From Spirosoma terrae (lineage in GTDB: Bacteria; Bacteroidota; Bacteroidia; Cytophagales; Spirosomataceae): a stretch of DNA of 64,000 nt. Shown here piece after piece: positions 35,377 to 43,819 of this stretch (position 1 is its first letter; every line of letters starts with the position of its first letter). The notes under the pieces were generated by a model. That model made no database searches. It saw nothing but the letters and a program-made list of their open reading frames with translations, and was not told the DNA's origin. A program made the position numbers and the translations under genes. The DNA lies in NCBI RefSeq assembly GCF_010435915.1, contig NZ_JAAFZH010000002.1, positions 620,001 through 684,000 of the forward strand, in the 5' to 3' direction.

Positions 35377-36195
35377 CTACTGAGTCCATTCCGCCAGGTT
35401 TTTGATTAATTCGTTGGTTTGTTTCCGATATTGATAAGGAGAAAAGCCCGTAAATTCTTTGAAGGCTCGAATGAAATGCGACTGGTCGGCATAGCCGTTG
35501 TCGAAAGCAATGTCGGAGAGCTTATGGTAGCCACTGTTACGTAACTGGCGCAAGGATGACTGAAAGCGGCAGATTCGGGCGAATAATCGGGGAGAAATAC
35601 CAACGCGCTGCTTGAAATTACGCTCAAGACTTCGCTCCGATACATTCAATATCTCCTGTAATTCTTTCAGTGATACGTTCCCCTGCGATGCAAAGAAGGT
35701 AGCCAGCGCATAATCTGTCGTTACGTCTCGGTCGCAATTATTATGTCGGATTTTTGTCGATAAATAAGTTGATAGGAGGTTAATCTGATCTGTTGTCGTT
35801 GAGGCCGCGTTGAGTTGTTCCACCAGCGATTTCTCCTGTACACGCAGCAACAGGTTTATATCAACGCAAGTATCGGTCAGTTCGTTGGCATCCAGGCCAA
35901 AAACCGAGTGGAGTACATGCGGATAAAAGCAAATTCCTACGGTTTTGAGGGGGCCGCTTGTATGCAATTCGCGATGATGAACCGTTTGGCCATAGAGAAA
36001 AAGCGCGGGAAGTTCCTTCTTGCTCTGATCGAAGAACTTGCCGGATTGCTCCTGTTGAAACAACAGGCCAGGGCAACCGTCGGGGATTGGTCTGAAGATG
36101 GTTGATGAACTAGGTACTGTAGGGCTTTCCAACACCCAGAAATACTGAACGTAGCCTTTGAGCGACGGGGGCGGTGGAAGGTGTTGGTAGTTCAT
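35377..36195 (-). CDS. AraC-family transcriptional regulator
   Basis: 272 residues. The N-terminal half (MNYQHLPPPPSLKGYVQYFWVLES and FRPIPDGCPGLLFQ) matches the DUF6597-type ligand domain. The C-terminal part (about 160-265) has two helix-turn-helix units: LKELQEILNVSERSLERNFKQRVGISPRLFARICRFQ and LSDIAFDNGYADQSHFIRAFKEFTGFSPYQYRK. It likely controls the NAD(P)-binding/DUF1772 genes 67 bases downstream on the same strand. The inducer is unknown. Confidence 0.9.
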   Translation of the reverse strand: MNYQHLPPPPSLKGYVQYFWVLESPTVPSSSTIFRPIPDGCPGLLFQQEQSGKFFDQSKKELPALFLYGQTVHHRELHTSGPLKTVGICFYPHVLHSVFGLDANELTDTCVDINLLLRVQEKSLVEQLNAASTTTDQINLLSTYLSTKIRHNNCDRDVTTDYALATFFASQGNVSLKELQEILNVSERSLERNFKQRVGISPRLFARICRFQSSLRQLRNSGYHKLSDIAFDNGYADQSHFIRAFKEFTGFSPYQYRKQTNELIKNLAEWTQ

Positions 36196-36244
36196 TATGT
36201 TTCACCAAAAGCGAGCAGACTACTACGTAATGATTTAAAAAGAA

Positions 36245-36276
36245 AACGTCCCAAAGGTTTGATTTTTTGGGACGTT
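36245..36276 (-). terminator. Terminator of the M20 gene
   Basis: On the minus strand an 11-bp stem (AACGTCCCAAA, 36245-36255 with 36266-36276) is followed by TTTTCTTTTT. It lies 14 bases after the M20 peptidase-like gene and within the AraC promoter region. Confidence 0.8.
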
Positions 36277-36289
36277 ACAATCAAAAATA

Positions 36290-37732
36290 TTATTTACGGT
36301 AATCTAAGGGTGGTTTTCGGTCTCCAGCCAGCGATTTATAGACAAATTCCTGACCGCCACGTGCTTTATAGAGTTCTGTTTTGGCCTGTTTGATAGTATC
36401 TGGCTGGTTAAATAAATCGATCGCACTCAGCGAAATGGTTTTGGCAGCTACCATCATTCCTTTATAACCGATCGACATGCCATTGCAGGCAACAGCCTGC
36501 CAGCTGTGGGGCGGTATACCCGGAACGAACGTAGCGGTCGATAAGCCAGCGGTTGGAATCACCCAGCTTACATCGCCTACGTCGGTAGAGGCCGAGCCAA
36601 CACCATTCAGTGCATAAGGCTGAATGGACGCGGCATAGTCGACAGGAGGCAGGCTTTCGCTATAAACGGTTTTGCGGATTTTGTTGGCGAAATCGGTTTC
36701 GTTGGCTGTATAGTTTACGCCACCAACTTGCTCCAGGTTTTTCTGCATCACGCGGGCCAGGGTTTCGTTTGGCAGTAGATTATAGAGCCCAGCCAGAATT
36801 TCGTAGTCCATAGTGGTTTCCGTTCCCAGAGCAGCCGCCTGCGCCGTTTTCATTAATCGCGCCCAGATTTCTTCTAACCCTTTCGCTGTTGGGTGGCGGA
36901 TGGTGTATTCTACTTCTGCATAGTCGGGAACGATGTTCGACGTTAGGCCGCCTTTTTTAATAACGTAGTGAATGCGCGTTGTTGAGCTAACGTGTTCGCG
37001 CATCATATTGACCATATAGTTCATCGCTTCTACCGCATCGAGGGCCGAACGTCCTTTCTCCGGCGAGGCAGCGGCATGGGCAGCCAGCCCTTTAAACTGG
37101 AAGTTAGCCACCCGATAGGCGAGTGACGACGATGGACTGGCGCTATTACGATCGCCAGGATGCCAGTGCAACGTAGCGTCCACATTGTTGAATAATCCAG
37201 CTTTCACCAGATACGTTTTACCGCCACCGGCACCTTCCTCGGCTGGTGTTCCAATGAGCTGAATGGTACCGGGTTTTCCAGATTGCTGCAGCCAGTTTTT
37301 GACGGCTACTGCGGCTGCTACTGAGCCAACACCAAACAGATTGTGCCCACAGCCGTGTCCATAAGCGTTAGGCACCAGCGGCTTTCGGAAGGGAACCGAA
37401 TCTTGCGACAGACCTGGCAATGCATCCATTTCGGCAAGAATGCTAATAACTGGAGCTCCCTTGCCGAAACTGGCTACAAAGGAAGTTGGTATATCGGCTA
37501 CGCCCGTCGTGATGGTAAAGCCCTGTTGCTTTAATTCGTTCTGTAGCAACTGACTGGTCTGTTCTTCCAGGTAGCCGGGTTCGGCGAGTTTCCAGATACG
37601 TCCGGCGAGTTCAGCGTAATGAGCATACTGCTTATCCAGTTGCGAAATGATCTTTGTTTTGTCGGTTTGTGCATGAAGCGTACTGCACAGGAAGAAAGCG
37701 ATGAGCGCAAGAACAGTTGATTTAAAATGCAT
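36290..37732 (-). CDS. Secreted M20-family amidohydrolase (AbgB-like)
   Basis: 480 residues with a signal peptide (MHFKSTVLALIAFFLCSTLHAQ). M20 metal-site motifs are visible: ISILAEMDALPGL, NAYGHGCGHNLFGVGS, IQLIGTPAEEGAGGG and the dimerisation-domain segment GLAAHAAASPEKGRSALDAVE. Near the C-terminus a further His in GIPPHSWQAVACNGMSIG. The layout is that of AbgB, which hydrolyses p-aminobenzoyl-glutamate and related N-acyl amino acids. The substrate is not determined by sequence. Periplasmic rather than cytosolic, which is unusual for AbgB of E. coli. Transcription stops at 36245-36276. Confidence 0.88.
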   Translation of the reverse strand: MHFKSTVLALIAFFLCSTLHAQTDKTKIISQLDKQYAHYAELAGRIWKLAEPGYLEEQTSQLLQNELKQQGFTITTGVADIPTSFVASFGKGAPVISILAEMDALPGLSQDSVPFRKPLVPNAYGHGCGHNLFGVGSVAAAVAVKNWLQQSGKPGTIQLIGTPAEEGAGGGKTYLVKAGLFNNVDATLHWHPGDRNSASPSSSLAYRVANFQFKGLAAHAAASPEKGRSALDAVEAMNYMVNMMREHVSSTTRIHYVIKKGGLTSNIVPDYAEVEYTIRHPTAKGLEEIWARLMKTAQAAALGTETTMDYEILAGLYNLLPNETLARVMQKNLEQVGGVNYTANETDFANKIRKTVYSESLPPVDYAASIQPYALNGVGSASTDVGDVSWVIPTAGLSTATFVPGIPPHSWQAVACNGMSIGYKGMMVAAKTISLSAIDLFNQPDTIKQAKTELYKARGGQEFVYKSLAGDRKPPLDYRK

Positions 37733-37923
37733 ATGGTAAATGATTGACTATAAGAGATACGGCCACCAATAGTATTAGAAGAAGGTCGGTGGATTATATT
37801 TTGCTATAAAGTTAACCTATAGATAAAAAGAATGGTTAATTTTATTTTGTTAGATTATAATTGGGTAATAATTGATTTATGTGATTTAATATTCTTGTTG
37901 TAATGGAGAGTATTTGGGGTTAT

Positions 37924-38004
37924 GTAGCCTGGGCGTCCGGGTATAAACCGCACTAGTTTACCAGTACTAGATTGGGCTAATCCAGACATGGACATTCAGG
38001 CTAC
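37924..38004. repeat. Degenerate inverted repeat, similar to that at 45493
   Basis: Arms GTAGCCTGGGCGTCC (37924-37938) and 37990-38004 pair with three mismatches. The right arm overlaps the accC stop codon. The word order resembles the element at 45493-45595, so both may derive from one dispersed family. Confidence 0.45.
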
Positions 38005-39500
38005 TTCAAGCGGTTTTCTTTCCACTTGCTACGTGTTTGGGTTAATTGAACCGGCGCTACGTTGGTAGTAGGTTTCTGGTTCTGCAGAAGCCAGGCCGCC
38101 AGAACAGCTGCGAGATCAGATTCTGTTTGGTCTGATTTAGCTGTTAATGAATCGGGAGTAAAGTAGTTGGCTACGAATCCCGTATCGAATTGGCCAGATC
38201 GGAACGCTTCATGTTCCATCACAAAACGGCAGAAACCCAGCGTGGTTTGTACGCCCGAAATCTGGTATTCATCAATAGCCCGTATCATCTTTTGAATCGC
38301 TTCCTCGCGCGAATCGCCATACGTAATGAGCTTGGCAATCATCGGATCATAATAAATAGGAATGCTCATACCCTGTTCAAATCCATCGTCTACGCGAACA
38401 CCGTTGCCCTGCGGCCGTACGTACGTATCAAGTGTTCCGACATCGGGGAGAAAATTATTGGCGGGGTCTTCGGCGTAAACCCGAATTTCAACGGCATGCC
38501 CTTTGATCTGTAAATCGTCCTGTTCAATGGCTAACGGTTTACCTTCCGCAATGTAAATCATTTGCTTAACCAGGTCGACTCCGGTGATCAGTTCCGTCAC
38601 TGGATGTTCGACCTGCAGGCGCGTATTCATTTCCAGAAAGTAGAAATTGAGCTGGTCATCCACAATAAACTCCACTGTTCCGGCCCCGTAGTAACCACAG
38701 GCCCGTGCTACGTCCACAGCAGCCCGGCCCATTGCGTCTCTGATTTCTGGCGTCAGGATGGCCGATGGTGCCTCTTCTACCACTTTCTGATGTCGACGCT
38801 GAATGGAACACTCCCGCTCGAACAGATGGATAATATTGCCGTGTTGGTCGCCCAGCACCTGAATTTCGACGTGCCGGGGCGACGTAACGTATTTTTCAAT
38901 GAACACAGATCCATCGCCAAAAGCGGATTGCGCTTCGCTGACGGCTCGATCCATTTGCTCGTCGAAGTCATGTTCTGCTTCTACGACCCGCATTCCTTTT
39001 CCACCACCACCCGCACTGGCTTTGATCAGGATAGGATAACCAATTTTTGCTGAAATGGCCTTCGCTTCGGCCCGGTCTGTAATAGCCGACGGCGTTCCCG
39101 GAACCATCGGAATGTTATAATTCGCTACGGCAGCCTTAGCGGCTAATTTACTGCCCATGACTTCGATGCTCTCCGGCGATGGGCCAATAAAAATAAACCC
39201 GGCTTCGCGGACCATTCGGGAGAAATTGGCATTCTCAGAAAGAAATCCATAGCCGGGATGAATGGCATCCACATTCAATTGTCGGCATACCTCAATAATG
39301 ACATCAGCTTTCAGATAGGACTCAGAGGAAGGGGCTGGACCCACGCAGTACGCTTCGTCGGCGTAGCGGACATGGAGAGCGTTTCGATCTGCTTCGGAAA
39401 AAATAGCTACTGTCTGAATGCCCATTTCTCGGGCCGTACGCATGATTCGCAGGGCAATTTCACCTCGGTTAGCGACTAGAATTTTCTTAATCTCGGGCAT
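38001..39500 (-). CDS. accC: Biotin carboxylase subunit of acyl-CoA carboxylase
   Basis: 499 residues. The N-terminus KKILVANRGEIALRIMRTAREMG, ATP-grasp motif KASAGGGGKGMRVVE, EKYVTSPRHVEIQVLGDQHGN, FLEMNTRLQVEHPVTE and EIRVYAEDP are all present. It carboxylates biotin on the carrier protein using ATP and bicarbonate. It is longer than E. coli AccC (449) because of a C-terminal tail of about 50 residues (SDLAAVLAAWLLQNQKP...), more like the separate biotin-carboxylase subunit of Bacteroidota propionyl/acetyl-CoA carboxylases. No accB or carboxyltransferase is adjacent. A methylmalonyl-CoA link through meaB elsewhere in the window is possible. Confidence 0.88.
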   Translation of the reverse strand: MPEIKKILVANRGEIALRIMRTAREMGIQTVAIFSEADRNALHVRYADEAYCVGPAPSSESYLKADVIIEVCRQLNVDAIHPGYGFLSENANFSRMVREAGFIFIGPSPESIEVMGSKLAAKAAVANYNIPMVPGTPSAITDRAEAKAISAKIGYPILIKASAGGGGKGMRVVEAEHDFDEQMDRAVSEAQSAFGDGSVFIEKYVTSPRHVEIQVLGDQHGNIIHLFERECSIQRRHQKVVEEAPSAILTPEIRDAMGRAAVDVARACGYYGAGTVEFIVDDQLNFYFLEMNTRLQVEHPVTELITGVDLVKQMIYIAEGKPLAIEQDDLQIKGHAVEIRVYAEDPANNFLPDVGTLDTYVRPQGNGVRVDDGFEQGMSIPIYYDPMIAKLITYGDSREEAIQKMIRAIDEYQISGVQTTLGFCRFVMEHEAFRSGQFDTGFVANYFTPDSLTAKSDQTESDLAAVLAAWLLQNQKPTTNVAPVQLTQTRSKWKENRLK

Positions 39501-39641
39501 AACGAATAGGAACTATCAGATGCTGAACGCTAGCTTTGAGCTGGCTGGTAAAATGCAGGCCAGAGCGGTCAAAAACCAACATCTGCCCAAGTTAAAGCAT
39601 TTGTAACAAAAGGATTAAAAAACTGAATTTTAGTACACAAG

Positions 39642-39672
39642 TTTGTACTCCCAAAAGATAAGCGTATTTTTG
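39642..39672 (+). promoter_or_regulatory. Bacteroidota-type promoter of the SPT-like gene
   Basis: TTTG at 39642-39645, then exactly 19 bases, then TATTTTTG at 39665-39672, matching the TTTG-N19-TAnnTTTG consensus. The start codon is about 50 bases downstream. Confidence 0.7.
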
Positions 39673-39722
39673 CACTTACCGCGTAAAAAACAAGGGTTTA
39701 GCCCATTAAACTATAAAAAAAA

Positions 39723-41027
39723 GTGGATTTATTTGAGAAACTGCGCACCAATCTAGGTCCTATCGGCTCACCGTCGCGGGAGTTCAACGGCCACCACTAT
39801 TTCGCATTCCCTAAGCTTGAAGGCGAACTCGGACCCCGTATGCGTTTCCGGGGAAAAGACGTCCTCAACTGGAGTCTGAACAACTATTTGGGGCTGGCGA
39901 ATCATCCTGAAGTGCGTAAAGCTGATGCGGAAGCAGCCGCCAACTGGGGGTTAGCCTATCCGATGGGCGCCCGGATGATGTCGGGAAACAGCGATCTGCA
40001 CGAGCAATTTGAAAAAGAACTGGCGCAGTTCGTTGGTAAGGAAGATTCCTTCCTGCTCAACTACGGATATCAGGGGGTTATGTCGGCGATTGAGGCTGTT
40101 GTTGATCACCGCGATGTAATCGTTTACGATGCGGAATGCCACGCCTGTCTGATCGATGGTATCCGTCTTCATAAGGCCAAGATGGGCGAGTACTATAAAT
40201 TTAACCATAACGACATCGCCAGTCTGGAGAAAAACCTTCAGCGGGCAACCAAAAAAGCCGAAGAGAAAGGTGGCAGCATTCTGGTCATCACGGAAGGTGT
40301 ATTTGGTATGTCGGGTAAAGTGGGTAGCCTGGACAAAATCGTTGCGCTGAAAAAATCATACAACTTCCGGTTACTGGTTGATGATGCACACGGATTTGGA
40401 ACAATGGGGCCAACCGGTGCTGGTGTAGGAGAGATGCTCGGATGCCAGGACGGCATCGATTTGTATTTCTCGACATTCGCCAAATCGATGGCAGCGATCG
40501 GAGCGTTTATTGCCGCTGACCACGATATTATCATGTATCTTAAGTATAACATGCGTTCACAGACCTACGCAAAGGCATTGCCGATGCCTTACGTTGTAGG
40601 TGGTCTGAAACGTCTGGAGTTAATCCGCAATTCGTCAGAGTATCGGGATAAGCTGTGGGAAAATGTTCGGGCGCTGCAAACCGGTTTGCGTGAGCGTGGT
40701 TTCGATATTGGTGATACCGAGTCGCCTGTTACGCCAGTATTCCTGCACAATCTGGAAGGTGGCGTTGCTGAAGTAGCAGCTATGACAAAGGATCTGCGCG
40801 AAAATATGGGCGTGTTCTGTTCTATTGTTGTGTACCCAGTTGTACCAAAAGGAACAATCATGCTACGTATCATTCCTACGGCTTCGCATAGCCTCGATGA
40901 CGTACAATTTACACTCGAAGCTTTCTCAACAGTGGCGCAGCGCATAGAAGCAGGAGTATACCGCCTAAATTCGGTGCCAACAGCCCCTAAAACGCTCGAA
41001 GTATCGGCCGAAGCAGCCACTGAGTAG
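39723..41027 (+). CDS. Alpha-oxoamine synthase, likely serine palmitoyltransferase
   Basis: 434 residues from a GTG start (no ATG lies near the conserved N-terminus). It is a PLP-dependent enzyme of the alpha-oxoamine synthase family: VLNWSLNNYLGLANHPEV, ARMMSGNSDLHEQFEKELAQFVG, VYDAECHACLIDGIRL, LLVDDAHGFGTMG and the PLP-lysine region YFSTFAKSMAAIGAF. This resembles Bacteroidota serine palmitoyltransferase, which condenses serine with an acyl-CoA to start sphingolipid synthesis, but 2-amino-3-ketobutyrate ligase and AONS are close relatives. No biotin or threonine genes are adjacent. It has a well-matched promoter at 39642-39672. Confidence 0.8.
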   Translation: MDLFEKLRTNLGPIGSPSREFNGHHYFAFPKLEGELGPRMRFRGKDVLNWSLNNYLGLANHPEVRKADAEAAANWGLAYPMGARMMSGNSDLHEQFEKELAQFVGKEDSFLLNYGYQGVMSAIEAVVDHRDVIVYDAECHACLIDGIRLHKAKMGEYYKFNHNDIASLEKNLQRATKKAEEKGGSILVITEGVFGMSGKVGSLDKIVALKKSYNFRLLVDDAHGFGTMGPTGAGVGEMLGCQDGIDLYFSTFAKSMAAIGAFIAADHDIIMYLKYNMRSQTYAKALPMPYVVGGLKRLELIRNSSEYRDKLWENVRALQTGLRERGFDIGDTESPVTPVFLHNLEGGVAEVAAMTKDLRENMGVFCSIVVYPVVPKGTIMLRIIPTASHSLDDVQFTLEAFSTVAQRIEAGVYRLNSVPTAPKTLEVSAEAATE

Positions 41028-41171
41028 GGTTTTGCTAAAAAAGTTGCATTTTTTTGCTATTTTTTTGGCTAGGCTATTGCGCTGTATGGGAGAATGACTA
41101 AATTTCCGCTCAAAACCGCGTTTTTGGGCGGAAATTGGGCATTTTTCACACTTAAACCCATACAAATAGTT

Positions 41172-41357
41172 ATGGCTCGCTTTGATGAAGTAAAAAATCT
41201 GGTTATGTCTTTAGAGGCAGATTTTGAGAAGTTTTATGAAAAGAACAACCAGGCTGCAGGTACTCGTGTTCGGAAAGGAATGCAGGATTTAAAAACACTT
41301 GCACAAACTATCCGTTCCGAAGTTCAGGATACCAAGAATAACGCTGAAAAAGCTTAA
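41172..41357 (+). CDS. Small histone-H1-like protein
   Basis: 61 residues from the ATG at 41172 (MARFDEVKNLVMSLEADFEKFYEKN...). A longer frame from 41094 would add 26 residues of AT-rich, non-conserved text. The pattern with VRKGMQDLKTLAQTIRSEVQ is the short Bacteroidota protein commonly called histone H1 / Hc1-like. It is helical with mixed charge rather than strongly basic, so DNA binding is by homology only. It follows the SPT-like gene by 144 bases, and a bidirectional terminator lies 17 bases after its stop. Confidence 0.8.
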   Translation: MARFDEVKNLVMSLEADFEKFYEKNNQAAGTRVRKGMQDLKTLAQTIRSEVQDTKNNAEKA

Positions 41358-41374
41358 TCATCGGTTTCTAATCC

Positions 41375-41417
41375 GTAAAACGCCCTTCTCCAATTTCAAT
41401 GGAGAAGGGCGTTTTAC
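41375..41417. terminator. Bidirectional terminator
   Basis: A perfect 17-bp stem (41375-41391 with 41401-41417), A/T flanked on both sides, lies between the histone-H1-like gene and the convergent MaoC-like gene. Confidence 0.85.
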
Positions 41418-41431
41418 GTTTTCCAAGGCAG

Positions 41432-41848
41432 TTACTGAATCTTTTCGCGGTGCATGAGTGTAGCTACTCCACGAGTGGTCACTTTCTTTGTTGAAACATC
41501 GCGGACCTCGCCCAGAATCTGCGCTGTGTGTTTAGCTGAATCAATAGACTGGACGGTAAAAGTGGCTTCGTAGTCGGTATCGACAAACATGGGGCGTAGA
41601 AACTCCAGCGTCTGACCCAGATAGACCGAACCATAGCCCGGAAACTCTGTTCCTAATACTTTTGTGAAAACACTGGCACCCAGCATGCCATGAATGATTG
41701 GCCGTTTAAAAGGTGTTGTTGCCGCGTAATCGGGGTCAAGATGAAGGGGATTGTTATCGCCGGTAACACGGGCAAATTCAGCAACGTCGGCCTGCGAAAA
41801 CCGGAATGTGTACTGATGAACGGCATTGAGTGAGAATTCAGGAATCAT
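41432..41848 (-). CDS. MaoC-like dehydratase (hot-dog fold)
   Basis: 138 residues. The hydratase-2 motif is visible as VTGDNNPLHLDPDYAATTPFKRPIIHGML, with the catalytic Asp-His pair in DNNPLH, followed by GSVYLGQTLEFLRPMFVDTDYEATF. These single-domain R-hydratases act on enoyl-CoA or enoyl-ACP in fatty-acid or polyketide metabolism. It may pair with the SDR reductase gene at 43820, but the two are 2 kb apart and on opposite strands. Monocistronic. Its 5' end overlaps an inverted repeat. Confidence 0.88.
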   Translation of the reverse strand: MIPEFSLNAVHQYTFRFSQADVAEFARVTGDNNPLHLDPDYAATTPFKRPIIHGMLGASVFTKVLGTEFPGYGSVYLGQTLEFLRPMFVDTDYEATFTVQSIDSAKHTAQILGEVRDVSTKKVTTRGVATLMHREKIQ

Positions 41849-41968
41849 GATACCAATGAATAATGAATGACAAAAACAGGCGAGCCAGCTGACTCAGATA
41901 AAGACAAAGTCAGCAAAGTTCGGAATGTACCTCTAAATCATTCATCATTTATCATTGATAATTCTCAC
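41830..41968. repeat. Inverted repeat around the MaoC / acyltransferase divergent start
   Basis: GTGAGAATT (41830-41838) and CAATGAATAATGAATGA (41854-41870) pair with imperfect copies at 41938-41968. The element spans the divergent promoter gap and has the word pattern of an intergenic dispersed repeat. Confidence 0.45.
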
Positions 41969-41983
41969 GTACCTTCGCAGATT

Positions 41984-43243
41984 ATGCTTAGAAAACTTTT
42001 TTCGCTCGAGGCATCTTACGATAAACGTGTGTTTGGGTTGGATGTGATGCGGGCAATTGCTATTCTGGTTGTGGTTGATTCTCACGCTACGGTGGCTCTC
42101 AAAGAATATTACAGTGGTACGTTCCTGCACCAGTTAATTCCTGATGGCGTCGAGTTGTTTTTTGTGCTCAGTGGTTTTTTAATTGGGGGTATTCTGATAC
42201 GTTCCTACGAAAAAAAAGGCAGCTTCGACCGAAGCCTGCTGCTCAATTTCTGGACTCGTCGCTGGTTTCGAACGTTACCTAACTATTATCTAGTCCTGTG
42301 TGCCCTGATTGGTTTTACGCTGGCCAGGGCCTGGCGAAGTGGCCTTCAGCATACGCTACCGCCAACCAACGTAGTAATCAAATACTTCTTTTTCATCCAG
42401 AATTTTGCCAGCTACGTTCCCGATTTTTTCCCGGAAACCTGGAGCCTGGCCATCGAAGAGTGGTCTTACATTACGTTACCCTTATTGCTTTGGGCAATGC
42501 ATCTGCTGTTGCCCGCCAGCTGGCCTCGTCGGCGGGTGGTGCTAATTGCTATCTTGACGGTTATTATTGGTACTAATCTGTTGCGGCTGATCATGGCCCT
42601 GCAATATCCTATTACAGAAGGTGAGCTAGGTTTTCGTGGGATTGTACTGACGCGGCTCGATGCTATTTCGTATGGCGTTTTAGCCGCTTATGCCAAGCAC
42701 TATTTTCCTGGTCAATGGAATGATGAGCGGCTCAAACGTCGACTTCTGGTGGTTGGGTTGATATTGACAGTAACGGTTGCTTTTACGGCTTCCATTTATA
42801 TTTTACGGTTCTACGTAGAAACGGGCGTTTATCCGCTCTATGTTTTTTATAAGCGTACTTTTTACTTCCTGGTTATTGGCTTGAGTATGACCTTACTCAT
42901 GCCATACATGGACGGGTGGAAAGCAGCTACGGGGGGCTGGGCCCGCTTTGGGCTGGCCAGAGCAATTACGCACATCAGCCTGATTTCCTATTCGATGTAT
43001 CTGCTTAACCTGACTCCGATTATGATCACGTTCGTGGATCGTGTTCCCACTACGTCGCTAACTGTAGGCTGGATAAAAGTAGGAGTATTTTGGGGATTGG
43101 TACTCGTTGTATCAACGTTGCTATTTAAGTATTTCGAGAAGCCGGTTACTGGGTTGCGTGAACGCTTATCGGTGAAAGAGCCAACGTTGCTGGCCGGAAC
43201 AAAAGATCAGGAGCTACGAAATCGGGAATATCAACCGAAATAG
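41984..43243 (+). CDS. Acyltransferase family 3 membrane protein
   Basis: 419 residues from the ATG at 41984 (MLRKLFSLEASYDKRVFGLDVMRAIAIL...). The frame extends to 41867 but the added N-terminus is hydrophilic and partly made of repeat sequence. Hallmarks are GLDVMRAIAILVVVDSHA, ELFFVLSGFLIGGIL with the FWTRRWFRTLPNYY stretch that includes the conserved Arg pair, and SLAIEEWSYITLPLLLW. There are about ten membrane helices. Such enzymes O-acylate polysaccharides, lipids or peptidoglycan at the inner membrane. The acceptor is unknown. Confidence 0.88.
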   Translation: MLRKLFSLEASYDKRVFGLDVMRAIAILVVVDSHATVALKEYYSGTFLHQLIPDGVELFFVLSGFLIGGILIRSYEKKGSFDRSLLLNFWTRRWFRTLPNYYLVLCALIGFTLARAWRSGLQHTLPPTNVVIKYFFFIQNFASYVPDFFPETWSLAIEEWSYITLPLLLWAMHLLLPASWPRRRVVLIAILTVIIGTNLLRLIMALQYPITEGELGFRGIVLTRLDAISYGVLAAYAKHYFPGQWNDERLKRRLLVVGLILTVTVAFTASIYILRFYVETGVYPLYVFYKRTFYFLVIGLSMTLLMPYMDGWKAATGGWARFGLARAITHISLISYSMYLLNLTPIMITFVDRVPTTSLTVGWIKVGVFWGLVLVVSTLLFKYFEKPVTGLRERLSVKEPTLLAGTKDQELRNREYQPK

Positions 43244-43256
43244 CTTACGTGATTGA

Positions 43257-43718
43257 TTAGCTGCTGGTATGGTCGCTTACAATCAGCCAGCGCTTTTTAA
43301 TTTTTCGCCATAAAAGCGTAAAATGGCCGCCCGCATTGCCAACTTTGGGCCTTGTCAGATGCCAGCGCCCAATAACATAGGCAACATTGGGAGAAGGAAA
43401 TGACATTTCCAGTACGTCGAATTTAAGCGTACCCATCGACTCCCGATCTGGATAGCGCTTTTTGTAGTTGGCAAGCGTGGCCGCATAACCATACGTAATA
43501 CCTGTTTTATTGACAAAGGTGAGCGAATCAGAAGTCCAGTAGGCGCTCATAAATCGGTCAATCCGTCCGTCATTCCAGTCTTCGGTTTGCTGTTTGAGTA
43601 GTAGCAAAATGGCTCGTCGGTCTGTTGCCTGCTGGCCTAGTGCTGGTAAAGACAGGAAAGTGAGAAGGATGAATTTAGTAATAACAGCTAGCATTTTTAT
43701 GCGGCCAGATTGATTCAT
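43257..43718 (-). CDS. Secreted NTF2-like (DUF4440) protein
   Basis: About 153 residues from the ATG at 43718 (MNQSGRIKMLAVITKFILLTFLSLPALG), which gives a signal peptide. Alternative starts are at 43748 and 43694. The body has the cone-shaped SnoaL/DUF4440 pattern: LLKQQTEDWNDGRIDRFMSAYWTSDSLTFVNKTG, YGYAATLANYKKRYPDRESMG, VIGRWHLTRPKVGNAGGHFTLLWRKIKKRWLIVSDHTS. Function in Bacteroidota is usually unknown. Probably periplasmic, and convergent with the acyltransferase gene. Confidence 0.8.
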   Translation of the reverse strand: MNQSGRIKMLAVITKFILLTFLSLPALGQQATDRRAILLLLKQQTEDWNDGRIDRFMSAYWTSDSLTFVNKTGITYGYAATLANYKKRYPDRESMGTLKFDVLEMSFPSPNVAYVIGRWHLTRPKVGNAGGHFTLLWRKIKKRWLIVSDHTSS

Positions 43719-43819
43719 TTGGGTCTTGACAAGAGCCTTTGCAGTCATGGGTGGTCGAAGTATGGAAGTTGTCTACTTGAGTATACTGTACTCTTCTGTT
43801 TATTGTTTACTGATAAGTT

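Noticed and set aside
40589..41020. 143-codon open frame antisense to the SPT-like gene
   Set aside because: The plus strand has clear PLP-enzyme motifs, so this is a shadow frame.
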